This document shows positions 12,235 through 24,190 of a DNA stretch of 64,000 nucleotides, one piece after another. The notes beneath the pieces are model-generated. The model saw nothing but the letters and a program-made list of their open reading frames with translations, searched no databases and was not told the origin of the DNA. Position 1 is the stretch's first letter. Every line of letters begins with the position of its first letter. The translations under genes were made by a program, and so were the position numbers. Origin of the DNA: Epiperipatus broadwayi (lineage: Eukaryota > Onychophora > Udeonychophora > Euonychophora > Peripatidae); the NCBI GenBank assembly GCA_028023455.1, contig JAQFVV010012395.1, positions 4,774,001 through 4,838,000 of the forward strand. The letters run 5' to 3'.

Positions 12235-12912
12235 TGTGATGTACTTGATTTAATGTTACTTATGAGAAACAATCAAATACACCTAATTCAAGTACCTATT
12301 ACTCTCTTGCATAAAATTAAGATATCCCATTTAAAGATACAAGATTTTATTAGTATGAAAAATAACAATCATTTATAAACAGAATTGTCATTAGTTCTAC
12401 TAGCACCTGTAGGGCTTACAAAAATAATAATGACAGGTATAGTCTGTATAATTACACTAGGTCGGTCTTTGGTACCTTCAGACCCGAATATCTGGTTCTC
12501 CTCCCATCGTTGGTCCTATTCTGAATTTGCACTACACTTAAGTCTCTCAGAAAATCAGGACTGACACTAATCTGTCCTTTCTCTGCTAGATTATATCTAC
12601 TCTTTGTTCTATTGTTTATTCCTTATCAATTTTAATCACCAAATTATTCTGGGCTTATTTCTGAACTAATTAATTAAATTGTTCTTTACCTTTTTAATCC
12701 TTCGTTTAATTAATTATTTATTCGGATCTTCCATCTTGTTTTACACCTTGCTTTTTATAAAATATCTATATGAAAAACTATTTGCAATTTCTAATTTTCA
12801 TTTTTATTAAATCAACTCGTTTACTTTCACATGTAATTATTTAACACTTTTAACTTCTGGAGTACACACAGTTTCAAACGTATTTTTTATTAATATTAAT
12901 CGTACTACAACA
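12235..12912 (-). repeat. Ty3/gypsy 5' LTR
   Basis: The 678-bp partner of the LTR at 8788-9467. For the minus-strand element this is the 5' copy, adjoining the primer-binding site and the gag start. Confidence 0.93.
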
Positions 12913-13240
12913 TATTAATTTCTCAACGCTGCAGTTTTCAGGGAACATATAGATAAACATTGCATTTGAAATACATATTTTGTACAACAAACTTTTGGCA
13001 CTCCTATAGGCTCACATATCTCAAGAGTAATAATGATTTATTTATGTAATATGTATTGAAATTCGTGCTTTAAAATCAGCGTTTTTCAAACCTCTTATTT
13101 GACTCAGATATTAAATTATACATTCATCATATGGCAACATAGTAAATATAATTTATATGATTTTTTTTTCACATTTAAATTTACAATATGGAAAACTTCC
13201 CTTTTTTTGATGTACTTGTTATCAAGTATCGGTCTCTGTA
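12913..13240 (+). pseudogene. Penelope-like element reverse transcriptase, 3' part
   Basis: Continuation of the PLE interrupted at 8787. The translation yields a remnant of the YFSFQG...TPMGSP region, then TFIIWQHSKYNLYDFF (family YVDDTFVIW.HG...L..FL.HLN), then NFPFFDVLVIK (family LPFLDVLV). The frame changes at least twice. It stops just before the perfect-palindrome element at 13251. No GIY-YIG domain follows, so the C-terminus is lost. Confidence 0.8.
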
Positions 13241-13250
13241 TATATATATA

Positions 13251-13506
13251 TCCACAGATGGCGTTCTACCAAAAACGCCCATCAAGCGTATGTTTTGTTT
13301 ACATAAAAAATTGTTTCATAAACGCTCAGAGTTTGTATTTAGATCTAGTTTCTTTATTCCTGTCTTTCACTGACGATAGCAAATAGCTTGAAATCATGAT
13401 CTGAAAGTGGAATTATAGTTAGAGATAGTGAATACTAACTACTCTGACGTTTATGTAAACAAAACATACGCTTGATGGGCGTTTTTGGTAGAACGCCATC
13501 TGTGGA
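13251..13506. mobile_element. Foldback element with perfect 57-bp inverted repeats (family C)
   Basis: The arms at 13251-13307 and 13450-13506 are perfect reverse complements (outer end tccacagatggcgttctacc). The 142-bp loop contains hammerhead C2. The right arm and the loop match the unit at 33490-33930, which lacks the left arm. The left arm therefore looks like an inverted copy of the unit's 3' tail added at its 5' side. Confidence 0.9.
13364..13407 (+). ncRNA. Hammerhead ribozyme C2
   Basis: All three stems are well formed. Stem I is CTTTCA (13364-13369) with TGAAAG (13402-13407), six perfect pairs. The core is CTGACGA at 13370-13376. Stem II is AGC (13378-13380) with GCT (13386-13388) around an AAATA loop, with a U-U pair next to the core. 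GAAA is at 13390-13393. Stem III is A13393-T13400, T13394-A13399 and C13395-G13398. Predicted cleavage is after C13401 in an AUC triplet. Stem I and the 15.2-16.2 pair differ from C1 and family A by compensatory changes. Confidence 0.82.
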
Positions 13507-13559
13507 CATAAATACAAGCGTTAGCAAGTTTTTTAACTTGCATTTTTGTTTATTATAAT

Positions 13560-14550
13560 ATATATATATATATTGAAAACTAAAAATGATAGATTATTTT
13601 GTTTCCTAATGATAAGTACACCAAGAAAAGGAAGTTTCCCAGCAGACTCTGACTCCTTTGTAAATTTAATATAAGAATGATATTATTATCATATATAGTT
13701 ATTTTTTTTAAAACTTTTACTAGAACAATTAACTTACTAAATCATCTGAAGAAGAAATAAATATGAAATAATATTATTATAATAGTTATAACAATAAAAT
13801 TATTCACAAAATAATAAAAATAAGAAACAAAAGAAGAAACAATTAGAAAATTTGTGTTTTATATAAAAATAAAAAACGAGACAATATTGGATGTATACTA
13901 AAATAAATATAAAAACAGATATATATTTAAAAATATAACATCATAACTAAGCCTAAAGATTCAATCCCTCTTGAGACTCATGGAGTTTATGAAATTTCAT
14001 GTGGTTTTGTAAAGCTTCTTATATAGATATGGACAACCATTACATCAGTACTAGAAGGGATGAACATCCTAATGCAATTAAGCAAAAATCATCAAGAGCA
14101 GCACTCTCATTCCATGCTATGGATTCATCTCACAATATTGATTTCTATAATGCCAGGATTCTATCCAGATCTGACAACTCTACCAATGTAAGATCAGAGA
14201 AGCCATTGAAATACTAAAAAGAACAAATTATATTAATAAATGTGATGACATGCAAACTTCTTACTATTTGGAGGAATTGTTTAAAAAACATATTACTCTG
14301 AAGATTTTCCAGCTTTCATTTTTTTCAATTTTATATATCTGGATTTTTTTATATTGGTGGAACATTTTTAAAAATTAGTGTTTACAATATGTCTCAAACA
14401 TTTTTATAATATTCTATTTGTCACCCAGTTGATGGCTTGTGTGATTAAACCAAATTATTGATATATTCATTATCAAAATCATATATGGATGAACCTGCAA
14501 AATATATCATTAATATATTATATTTAATGTTTTCATGGTTGTATGATGTA
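13560..14550. other. Non-coding, no feature seen
   Basis: Mostly very AT-rich; a less AT-rich patch at 13970-14210 could not be assigned. Confidence 0.45.
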
Positions 14551-14552
14551 GA

Positions 14553-14740
14553 TAAATGATTTTTTGGGTAAAACCATGTGTTATTTCCTATTATATACTG
14601 ATATTTCGATGAACTAGCATCTGTCATTGTTAAGGTAAACTCTTGAAAAAAAGTTTACCTTGACAATGGCGGATGCTAGTTCATCGAAATATTGGTATAT
14701 AATAGAAAATAACATATGGTTTTACCCCAAAAATCATTTA
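14553..14740. mobile_element. Palindromic MITE
   Basis: Two arms of about 89 bp (14553-14641 and 14652-14740) are near-perfect reverse complements around a 10-bp spacer. There is no coding capacity. Class unknown; no clear target-site duplication. Confidence 0.85.
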
Positions 14741-14748
14741 TATATATT

Positions 14749-15760
14749 GTAACAGACGGGGTTCGAATACAAGAGATAAGGCAATAGTGCTAATTGAGAG
14801 TGTTGATATGGAGCGATTATATGCGAAAAGATATATATGTAAATAGTCATTCGAACCCTGTTACAAGGAGTGCGAAAGTTATGTGTGTATGCATATGTAA
14901 ATATAGTTGTATGTGCGAGTGTACAATATGCGTATGTATTAACGGTGATGGTTACAATCAATTATATATAGAGCTGTATAAATTGTAATGGATTATTCGT
15001 ATATATTTTATCCGTTAAGTTTTTTTTTAAAGTTTTAATAATATTGTCGGTAACACGTGTTTTTCTTTTGTTAATTAATCTCTTGAACATATGAGGACAG
15101 AAATAGAAATGAATCAATTGCTGTAGGCAGTTTAGTCAATAACTGGCATCGAGAAGTCTGAAAACTGGTCAAGTGGGTATTTTTGAAGAACAATGGAAGA
15201 ACTGGTCAGTGGCGTACGGATATACAGAGAAAATTTTACAAAGTTAAAAGTGAAAAACAAAAGAACTTTTTGTTGTGCTCGAAAGGAGAGATATAGATAG
15301 AAAAAAAAGGAGACACGGCTTGAACTACAGATGGTGTGGACGTGTAATTTTTTTTTTAAGAAGTCATTAATATTTTCCCACCCAAAATGTCGGGGTAATT
15401 CTATAGTGCGAGTTTCGTTAATCGGCCCAGTGGACACTTGTCATGGAACTCACCTGAAACGGACTTACGAACTGCGTTATTAAAATAAAGAAATTTTGTT
15501 TCATCAAGTGTAATGGTGATGAAAGATCTTTGAAAATTGGACCCTTTCATAAAGCGAGTGAATCACCTACTCCACCTCTGGGATAAGCTATTCGATATAC
15601 CCTATTGGAACTGTTTGCCATCTGTTATATCTACCAGACCAGTATTCTTGGAGAGTTATAAATGCGGACTTGTCTTTGATCGCGTGAACTAAGGTAAATT
15701 GACGTGGCACAAAAATATATGTTCAGTGAATGTGTCTTAATAAAGAAACTAGTGTTACCT
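14749..15760. other. GC-richer segment, possible LTR remnant
   Basis: It starts TGTAACAGACGGGG and contains a shorter hairpin: the start pairs with attcgaaccctgttaca ending at 14865. Further on there is an AATAAAG signal at about 15484-15490 and no convincing protein. TGTAACA starts and this layout are common in gypsy-type LTRs, but no second LTR or target-site duplication was found. An open frame at 15437-15132 (minus) matches nothing I know. Confidence 0.3.
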
Positions 15761-17041
15761 CAATATTAATTACTATAATAAGTCTTTTAAAATTAAATAA
15801 AATAACAACATTAAATAAACAGTTCTGATGTATAATTGCACTATTTTGATGCGTGTATGAATTATATATGTGTGTATCAGAATAAATGGGCTGTGCGCTT
15901 GAATATTGATATATTTATATGCGTGTATAAATGGGATTTATTGGTAATGGGTATAGTCGTAAATAGAATAAATTTTATGATAAGATCCGGGTTAGATTAA
16001 TGGATTTTATAACAAATAAACTATCGTACATAATAATAGACATATAAGACTTAGTTAGGTATTGTTTTAGCTTTGTTCTCTAGTTAGACTATCGTCCCCA
16101 AACCCTGAGATTGAGCTGGTTCAGTGCGCTACCATAAATAGATATACATACCAGAACCCTTATTTACATTTTCGATGAGATAATTCTTATCCACGTGTAA
16201 GATTGGTGCGTGAGATGGAATCAAACCATGCTCATAAATATCTTCATTCGAAGCTACGGGTTAAAGCCTACAATGGCGGATTATAAAATATATCGGTGGT
16301 GTTATAATATATATATATATATATTGTAATGAAGCATACATACATCACCATTTATAATGCAGTTGAAGTGATTTTTATTCTTTAACATTTGCAAAATATC
16401 AAGGCAACAACTGTCAAGATATATCCATGCACATAAGCCATGAATCCAACTATATGCAGGACAAGCATATGTCACTTCTCTATTGAGTAATAATAAAATA
16501 CAATATCATAATAAACTGCATATATAGCATGATGACATATACAAAGTCATTAGAAATTTATATCTTTACTATACTACAGGACAAGATAAAGTCAAGAATT
16601 CATTGCCATGCAGATCTATATTAATTCAAAATAATTCTTTTTCAACTTCACACATACAAAATTCTAAGATATACTGACACAGTGGTATAATGTTTGAGTA
16701 ATGCTAATATTTTTGGTATTATTCCTTAACCAATCAGCATTTTCTTCATATGTCCTTTGGATACTAAAGAATTTTAATGCAGACAGCTACCATTGAATTA
16801 TTTAATCCAAAAATTAATTTTCATATTTTCATTTCTATATCAAAGTTGGAGCATTAATTAAGTATCCAACTGGAAGCATACTTTTTATTTTTTACTACTA
16901 TATTTTTTTTATTTCTAGAAAACATAAGCTGTATTAACTAAATGTACATAATTGTCTTGGACATTTTATTTTGATTAGGAGGTTTTTAATGATTACTTAT
17001 AAACCCATTTTGCCTTGAGCATTATTACACTTATTATTTAA
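15761..17041. other. Non-coding, no feature seen
   Basis: AT-rich; a TA run at 16300-16325. No gene or repeat structure recognised. Confidence 0.45.
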
Positions 17042-17130
17042 GTATAGGGATTTGAACTCAGATTTTCAAGCATCCTTCAACTATCCACACTATCTCATAC
17101 AAGTGATACACATGACCACACAAATAATCA

Positions 17131-17172
17131 CCAATATAGTATTTCATGTTAAACCAGTACTCATCAGTTGGT
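17131..17172 (-). ncRNA. Decayed hammerhead (family B, left arm)
   Basis: The minus strand keeps ACCAA, CTGATGA (17167-17161), GAAA (17145-17142) and TTGGT. Stem II has two mismatches, and a one-base deletion in stem III relative to B1 leaves a one-base loop. Probably inactive. Confidence 0.5.
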
Positions 17173-17287
17173 CCAGATTATCATCTCCCACACATATATA
17201 TATAATCAGTGCTCAGTTTATATTAAGATAGCAAATCTTCATACTTTAATAAACTGAGCACTGATTATATATATATGTGTGGGAGAT

Positions 17288-17348
17288 GATAATCTGGACC
17301 AACTGATGAGTACTGGTTTAGCATGAAATACGTATATTGGTGATTATT
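17288..17348 (+). ncRNA. Hammerhead ribozyme B1
   Basis: The core is CTGATGA at 17303-17309 with GAAA at 17325-17328. Stem I is ACCAA (17298-17302) with TTGGT (17337-17341); then a TGG bulge; then AATC (17291-17294) with GATT (17342-17345) and further pairs. This gives a long stem I with an internal bulge, as in natural type I ribozymes. Stem II has one A-C mismatch among five pairs. Stem III is UA/UA closing a CG loop. The cleavage triplet is AUA, with the cut after A17336. Likely active or recently active. Confidence 0.75.
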
Positions 17349-17869
17349 TATCTTTTCTACATGTGTGTGGTCATGTGTATCGGTTGTATGAGATAGTGTG
17401 GATAGTTGAAGGGTGCTTGAAAATCTGAGTTTAAATCCCCTATTCTTACAATTAAGCTCCCAGTTTGTGAAGAGTGCCTGGTTTTCAAATATTTACTTAT
17501 TATTTAAGTAATACTTTGGGTGCAATTTGAAATTTATAATTGCAGTTTGTAATGTTATAATTGACTATTTATTAATCTGCTTTCAGAATAGGTTTTATTT
17601 ACCTGTTTAAAGAGGTTTATTTAAACTTTGTATCAATTATTTCAATCTCTTTGGTCAAGTTGCAGTCTCTAGGGTCTAAAAGGAAGTAGCCTTCTTAACA
17701 ATTAGAAATTGACATTGAGATTGTCTAAGTGTTGATTGGTTTTTAATTATATATATATTGTAGCCCTTGGGTTTGCCCAAGACTCCATTTTTTAATTAAA
17801 TATGTAGAGATAATGTTTAATAAAAATTTCCCTCATAGTTTGTATATATTTTTTTCTTCATGAGACAAA

Positions 17870-17955
17870 CTTTTTAGCCAAGGCTAGGTTTGAACCCATA
17901 TTCATAGGGATTGCATATGTTTTACTTGGTAGACAATTTATACATTTGCCATTAA
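17870..17955 (-). repeat. tRNA-like SINE relic
   Basis: The minus strand holds GGGTTCAAACCTAGCC, a good match to a pol III B box (GGTTCGANTCC), with weaker A-box-like sequence upstream. No poly-A tail or target duplication is visible. Weak call. Confidence 0.4.
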
Positions 17956-18099
17956 AAGATTTCTAACCAAAAATTGTTTTATTTGATATTAATTTATGGG
18001 ACAATTTGATATTAAAAATATAATTTGTTAGATAAGCAATATTTATATATCATTTAATAGTTGGAGTGAAAAGAAGATGAGGGGGATGTGAGTGAAAAT

Positions 18100-18141
18100 A
18101 GATAGTCATAGTTTTACACTAGATAGTCATAGTTTTACACT
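18100..18141. repeat. 21-bp tandem duplication
   Basis: The 21-bp unit starting agatagtcatagttttac occurs twice in direct succession without mismatch. Confidence 0.95.
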
Positions 18142-18589
18142 GATAAGTTAGAACTAAATAGTTCATGAAATTAAATTGTAAATAATAATAATAATAGTAA
18201 TAATTAAGGATTAGAATATTAAACAGTCGATTTAATTAAAATTGTATATATGAGTATAGTGTGTGTGTATTTGATCTAGTTATAGATTTTATTTATAAAG
18301 TTCACAATTAAATAATAATTATTCCATGTCTCTTGTGGGGAACTACTCCAAAAAAGAAAATTAATTCATTTTAATAGTTTATTCATAGCAGCCAAAATTT
18401 CAGTCAAGATTCTGGGTTTGAAGTTGGGCTGCTATACATTTTTTTTATTATTAAAGAAAAAGTAAAAGGGGGGAGAAAAGAGAGTTTTTCTCTTTAAAGT
18501 GAGTCATTAGAGTGATTTAATGATGTTTCTATGGCACAGGAATTTAAGTCTAAAATTAATTGGTGATTGTCTATTAGAATGCAGATATG

Positions 18590-19010
18590 AATTTGGCATA
18601 TGGTTTTTCAAGAGGTCAGAAAGATTAAGATAACCAGAAAGAAAAGAAACAATAGGCAATTAATCAGGAAAACAGAGACTGACCAGACATTCGAAGGGTC
18701 AATAGAAGGTCACGCTGGGGGTGAGAGGGAAAGAGAGCCAGACACTATAAAGGGCTCTGTTCTTGTGTGGGGGGTAGCTCTATTTCAATAGCTTTAGCTG
18801 GCTCTATCTCTCTTGCAAGTTCTCTCATTATCGGTTTTAAAGAAACTTTGCTGAAAAAGTTTAAAAAGAAACATTTTTTTTAAGAAAAAGAAAATCGTTT
18901 ATTGATAATTATTTTGTCTGTCTCTTGAAAAACAAAACTTTGCCAAATTTAATAATATGAAAAAAGAAATGACTCTCAAGTAAAGTTTAAGTTAGGTGCA
19001 CATTGATCCC
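18590..19010 (+). other. Possible solo LTR (TATA-like box, low confidence)
   Basis: A GC-richer stretch with a TATA-like ctataaagggctct at about 18745, short CT-rich runs downstream, and no coding sequence. It resembles an LTR promoter region, but its ends and any target-site duplication are undefined. Confidence 0.25.
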
Positions 19011-19536
19011 CAGAAATTAATCAACAGTCACGATTGTCTCTATTAATTTATCAGAAATTGAAAAATAGTAAAATTTAAAATACAGAAAATAAGAAAATCT
19101 AAATTTTGATTTCTTATATAAAGCATTAAATCTGAATGCTATAATTTCATATAAAGCATTAAATATGAATATTAAGTGAACTACAAAAAAATACATCAAG
19201 TGGACTTATATATTTAAAAATTAAAACAAGTTCTATTCAGCTGTAATCCATAGAAACCAAATCTTCTCAGCAGCATAAAAACTTTATACCTTTTGGTATA
19301 GGAATCAAACTCTATCATAAGGACTCTTTTCAAATAAGCCCATGTGCACACATAAACAGGCCAAAGAAAGGAAAAATGGAAACCAGAAATCTAAAGGACA
19401 TTCCCAGAGAACTATTTAAGTATATTTTTATTATTATAGCTATTCATGTAGAACATTTAATTAAAAAAAAAAAAAAAGGAAAAGAATTTTTTATTATTAT
19501 TTATCATATATATCCGTTTAAAATTAATCCATGTAT

Positions 19537-19700
19537 GTGCCTATTAAATGCTTTCATTATTATTATTATTTTGGGGGTAGATGAAATTAATATCAAGTCA
19601 TTTTGGATGTGCCTGTTAAATGCTTTTATGATTATTATCATTTAGGGGTAGATGAAATTAATGCCAAAATCATTCTGTATGTGCCTTGTTTTAAATGCTT
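19537..19700 (+). repeat. 72-bp tandem repeat, about 2.3 copies
   Basis: Units start gtgcctattaaatgcttt at 19537, gtgcctgttaaatgctttt at 19609 and gtgccttgttttaaatgctt at 19681. The spacing is exactly 72 bp, with about 80% identity between units. Confidence 0.85.
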
Positions 19701-19924
19701 TACTTTTTTTTTTTATAAGAGTGAGAGATATTGTTATGGGAAATGTTTTTTGAATCGGATCAGGAATTTTTATCAAGTGCTTAGACCTAATGCTATGTTT
19801 TATGAAGGTTGCATGATTGTTGGGCTAAAATATCATCATTATCCTATAAAAGTGCAGAGAAGTAGTTTTAGGATTTTAGGGTGCATTTCTTATTATTATT
19901 ATTATAAAGTTAAATAAAGTTAAA

Positions 19925-22900
19925 GCTAGATACAAGCTAATTAAGGCTTGGAAATATTATTGGCTCATGTTCTAGTGTACTATTTTGCAAGAGTAATGTA
20001 GATATGAAAGTTTTACTTGTACAGATTGATGTTAGACCTGTATATATGTGGGTGGACAACAAGTCCCCACCAAGCCAGTGGAGTCGTAGTTTAGCTCGCT
20101 CCCTAAGATATTTATACTATAGTTATACAGTATTTAAACACAGTGGAAGAGTTTTCCCACTTAGTTGTTTCCTACACTGTAAGATGATTTCTTTGTTGAT
20201 GGCCAGAGGTGATAGGTAAACCCAAGTCTCTTTTATATGACTAGCAATAAAAATCCTAGCATATCTCAACCTTAGTGAAAAGGTTTTCTCTTATTTGGGT
20301 CACTGCCTGCCTCATGTTAATGTTGATATTCCTTACAGGTGTATGAAATATAGCTATTACCAAGCATTACTTATAAATGTTGGATACAGGGTCGCAAACT
20401 CAATTTGATGTCAGGATGAGTGTTGGTAGCTTGTGTGCAATTGGTGTACTTGAACATTGTTTTGTTGATACATTTTAATTTACCAATAAGAGCCAAGAGT
20501 AATAACGTCAATAAATATTCAACTTAAGGGTTAAATAAAACCTGTGAATGAGCAATGTGTATCTGAAATTGTTTAATAAATATATATCCGCAGCCAGCTG
20601 AGAACTTTGCTGGAAAGGTAATATTACTAAAATATTATTATTATTGTCATAAGAACATGAATATAGTATGTATGCACATATGATGATAGTTGAGCTAGAT
20701 ACCGATTCATTGATATTTGAAAGTAACCAAAATTAACTTAGTCCCACCATACATAAAATATCTCAATTGTTGAGCATAGGGCAAGGAATATTAGATTAAA
20801 ATAATTAAATAAAATTATTAAATTTTATTATTGGAAGCATTACCCTTAAAAACAAATCAGTAACTAAAAGCATTAAACACTGGGGGGGGGGGGATTTAAT
20901 GTTCGCTATGTTTGGGATAAAAATGAAAACAAAAATGATAAATGTGAAGGTATATAATATTTTATCTGTCTGATATTAATATTATTCCATGGTAATCCTG
21001 ATTCCCTAATAATTAAAATGAATATTTATATTTTAAAACCTCTTGATATTATTTATTGATTTAGGGATAGTTATGTTTAGTTTTTTTATATATATCATAA
21101 TACGGTTGTAGAACAGGGAAAAGCCACGTGAGTCATCAAGTGAATGTATTGAATTGTACTAAGTCAATAAAATTTGTTATTTGTTTTAAATAAAAATTTG
21201 CGTATGTCTCAATGTTTTGTGGGTTATTATAATCTAGACATCTCAAATTCAATCATACATCAATATATTATTATTAATAGTTGAATCATCATTTTCATAA
21301 ATAATATCCGATAAAATTTATTTAAAATGGTTAATTTTTCGAGCTTATGTGGCACGGCAATACTCAAAATTACCAAATAATTTAATATAGTAGAAATATA
21401 AATTATGATTAGGGATGGTTATTAAGTGATAGTGGGTGCAGTGGGTGGGCATAAAATCCTTTCCCCCATCCGTTGTATTCAAACACCTCTCTAGACGCAC
21501 TTCTTTATAATTTTACTTTAATTGTGAATATGTTTATAATGTTATTTCCTAAAAGATTTGATAAGCTTAAATTATTCGAGCTTTAATGTAAATGGACATT
21601 AAACTACATTAAAGACAGCCCAAGATTACCTTGGAGGTGATCATGAGAGGAGTGTTTATCACCAATAATCTATTGCAGTTTGTTCGATTTCCACACCTTA
21701 TTGTTCTAAAAAAAACCCGAGAAGAGATGATAATGGGAGAAATGAGCTAGCACAATAGAAAATTTAATAGTGAAAGAGATAGTAGTGCAATAGACTTATG
21801 AATGTGAGGATGATGGAGGGATGGATCAGGAAGGTGGAGATGGATGTAGAACTATTTGTAATCTGAACAAAATTTTAATTGTGACTTTAGTGATGGTGAA
21901 TGGGGAGTGTGCTAAGAATATCAATTGTAATGGGAGTTGAGTTTAAAGTTTCTTAAACCACGAATTTCCCAGAATATTAATATTTTATTATTTTAATGCA
22001 TTCTCAGTGTTCTCTTAATCGATTGATTATTTATTAACCCATTCATTAAATATTATTGCTGAAATTTATTGATAAGTTATTGAAGTGAGGTTTAACCTCA
22101 ATATTTTATTAAAGTTGCAATTTGGTGCCCTGGCAAATAAGATTATGGAGGTTCTATCTCATCATCACCAGTAGGCTTTAAAAATAGTGTTAGCTGGGAA
22201 CGATGAAACATCCATCGATCCATCCTTAAAACGTTACAATTGACATGCAACTTAGCCGCAAGTGTTTGAATGCCAGATAGGTTCAATATAGATTATAATT
22301 AATGCATAGCGTAGTCGCCCGAGCTGAAATAAATAAATATTACAATTGATCCATAACGAGGATGTGCGACCATTTGAGTAAAGTTAGAATTGGCTTAAAC
22401 TGTCCGATACTATATGTTATCCCAATTGTTTTTGTTATATTTGACATACAACGCGGTCTCTCCATAAATTCTTTTAGTTATAATATATATGTGTCTGCGT
22501 TTTATTGGCATTAACTTTATCCATTAAACAATATAGCATTATATATGAATTTATTTGGCAATGGAGATAAACATTTCTGTTAAATTTATTTCGTGAATAT
22601 TTTTTTTTCATAATGACAGGTAGATGGATGGATGTATATATATTATATCATACAATGTGTGAATATTTATTGTAATATAACTAAACACTGATATTACATT
22701 TTAATATAAATTGTATATATAGCTATACATATCTTATATAATGTATATATTAACATCCACACACAACTTATGTGCAATATATATCAAATATGCATACACT
22801 CCATGTTGGATATTACATAAAATATGTTTTATTATTATTGCTTTCTTTAGAACTTATTCAACTTCTACACTTCTTGTAAAGCAGAATTAAGAAACTCATG

Positions 22901-23034
22901 TAAACAAAAATACACTACTCAAAGTACTTAAACTGGAAAGAAGCAAATTATTTTCCTATATTTATTGTTAAAGCTCTTCTCTCACAAACTCATTTCAAGT
23001 AATAAATTAGTATTTACTGTATTTGGTATCTTAC
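19925..23034. other. Intron or flank downstream of the ATPase exon
   Basis: About 3.1 kb below the last ATPase exon. I looked on the minus strand for the next exon (motifs LFEETALAAF, then WWFCAFPYS) and did not find it here or elsewhere below 23035. A 12-base G run lies at 20882-20893. The 21340-22480 part is somewhat less AT-rich but unassigned. Confidence 0.5.
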
Positions 23035-23165
23035 TTCATTCCTTGATGTATAATTGAATTTCTTCTGGTTTTACAGATAATAAGATCTGCCCATTGGACA
23101 ACCACAATTGCAATAAAAAAGGCTGTTTGACAGGTATATTCCAGTTCTTTACGTTGCTCATAGGT
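23035..23165 (-). CDS. ATP1A: Na+/K+-ATPase alpha subunit, TM8 exon
   Basis: A 131-bp exon read on the minus strand: ...ttttag acctatgag at the acceptor and gaatgaa gtaaga at the donor. It encodes [15 protein letters not shown]8 with [14 protein letters not shown], then [11 protein letters not shown]. The VVQWAD motif contains the glutamine and aspartate that help bind cations in TM8 (Q923 and D926 in the usual numbering). RRNS corresponds to the known PKA site near Ser943. The exon joins in phase 0 to the exon at 38867-39041 and ends two bases into a codon. The alpha subunit exports three Na+ and imports two K+ per ATP at the plasma membrane. IIHQ replaces the usual VFQQ. Confidence 0.96.
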
Positions 23166-24117
23166 CTAAAACAAAAAACATCATATAAATCCAGCTTATA
23201 CAATATTTCTCAAAATCTAACTATTTAGTATGCTCCAATTCTTTTATCTATTATGAGGAATATATCTCTTATTATCAAAAATCTTAGGACACCAAAATAT
23301 ATAATTATTTAACTGGTCTCAGATCTATATAATTGCACATGCATGTTGGCTTATATTCAGAACATTGACATATTTTTGAACTTCAGGCTAAAATTTGATA
23401 AGTAAAAGCTTCTAGAAGACAAGCTCCAGGTTCAAAACTTTTTACCAATGAAAGATATATACCAAAAATTAGTTTGAGGATACCGATAAAAAGGCATTAG
23501 ATAGTGATTTAATAAACATTACCGTTTAGTATCTATTGCTTACACAAACTTATAATAGATGGAGATGTGGAACAGACTGAATAGTTATTACTTGAAAAGC
23601 CTAAATCAAATTAAAAATTTTATTAATATGATAAAAGTTTGGTTAATAAAGACTTTTATCTTCAAACTATAGAATCAATAGTAAAATTAGTGGTCGTTTA
23701 AGTATTTGTGATAATTGGAAGATATTATGCCTCTATAGTGTTCTAATATATGCTAAAGAGAAAGACAATAATAAAAGTTTGATTATAAATATTTTTTTGG
23801 ACTGTAATGGCTTCTTTTTTTATTTACAATGATTATGTAAGTATTAATCTAATCGATGTTACTATTGCCATATTTTGTGCATCTGGTGATAAAGTTTATT
23901 TATCTATGCCATCAAAAATATTGATTTGAAAGCTTTAAAATATTAGGCTTTTTAGACCAAACCAATTTTTTCATTTAATTATATAGAAATTGAATAATTA
24001 TAATATATATTTCATTAAGTTCATTTTTTCTTATTTAAATGCAGAAATTATTTATGGAGATCTGGCTTTTTTAGTTAGGGTCCATATGTGATGTCATATA
24101 CACAATTGATCCTGCAC

Positions 24118-24190
24118 TAAAAGGTTCTGTGGTATAATGATCACCACATTTTATGACCTGAAATTTGAATTCAGGTGAAATAAATACTTT
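24118..24190 (+). repeat. tRNA-like SINE relic
   Basis: TGTGGTATAATGATC resembles a pol III A box of the tRNA-Asp/Glu type. About 35 bp further, gaatttgaattcagg is a weak B box at normal spacing. No tail or target duplication recognised. Confidence 0.4.

Larger units (their letters stand above)
8788..12912 (-). mobile_element. Ty3/gypsy LTR retrotransposon, internally deleted
   Basis: A complete but defective element of about 4.1 kb: 5' LTR (12235-12912), primer-binding site, a shortened gag-RT frame, RNase H, integrase, polypurine tract and 3' LTR (8788-9467). Protease and most of gag are missing, and pol is split by at least three frameshifts. It sits inside a PLE reverse transcriptase, which is interrupted at 8787 and resumes at 12913. 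I could not define a target-site duplication: the flanks read atttc on the left and tatta on the right. Confidence 0.92.
17042..17444. mobile_element. Foldback SINE/hammerhead element (family B)
   Basis: A palindrome of about 403 bp. The right half (17269-17444) reads: stem-I strand, hammerhead B1, a spacer, then a tRNA-like segment ending in a B-box-like gagtttaaatcccc. The left half is the inverted copy, including a decayed hammerhead on the minus strand. The centre (17201-17268) is a smaller inverted repeat built on aaactgagcactgattat. A single non-inverted copy of the same unit occurs at 50117-50310. Confidence 0.85.

Noticed and set aside
16300-16325. Possible terminator or origin from the TA run
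   Set aside because: Simple TA microsatellite; one of many in this AT-rich window.
1-23034. Final Na+/K+-ATPase exons (LFEETALAAF, WWFCAFPYS, C-terminal YY)
   Set aside because: None found on the minus strand; probably beyond the window.
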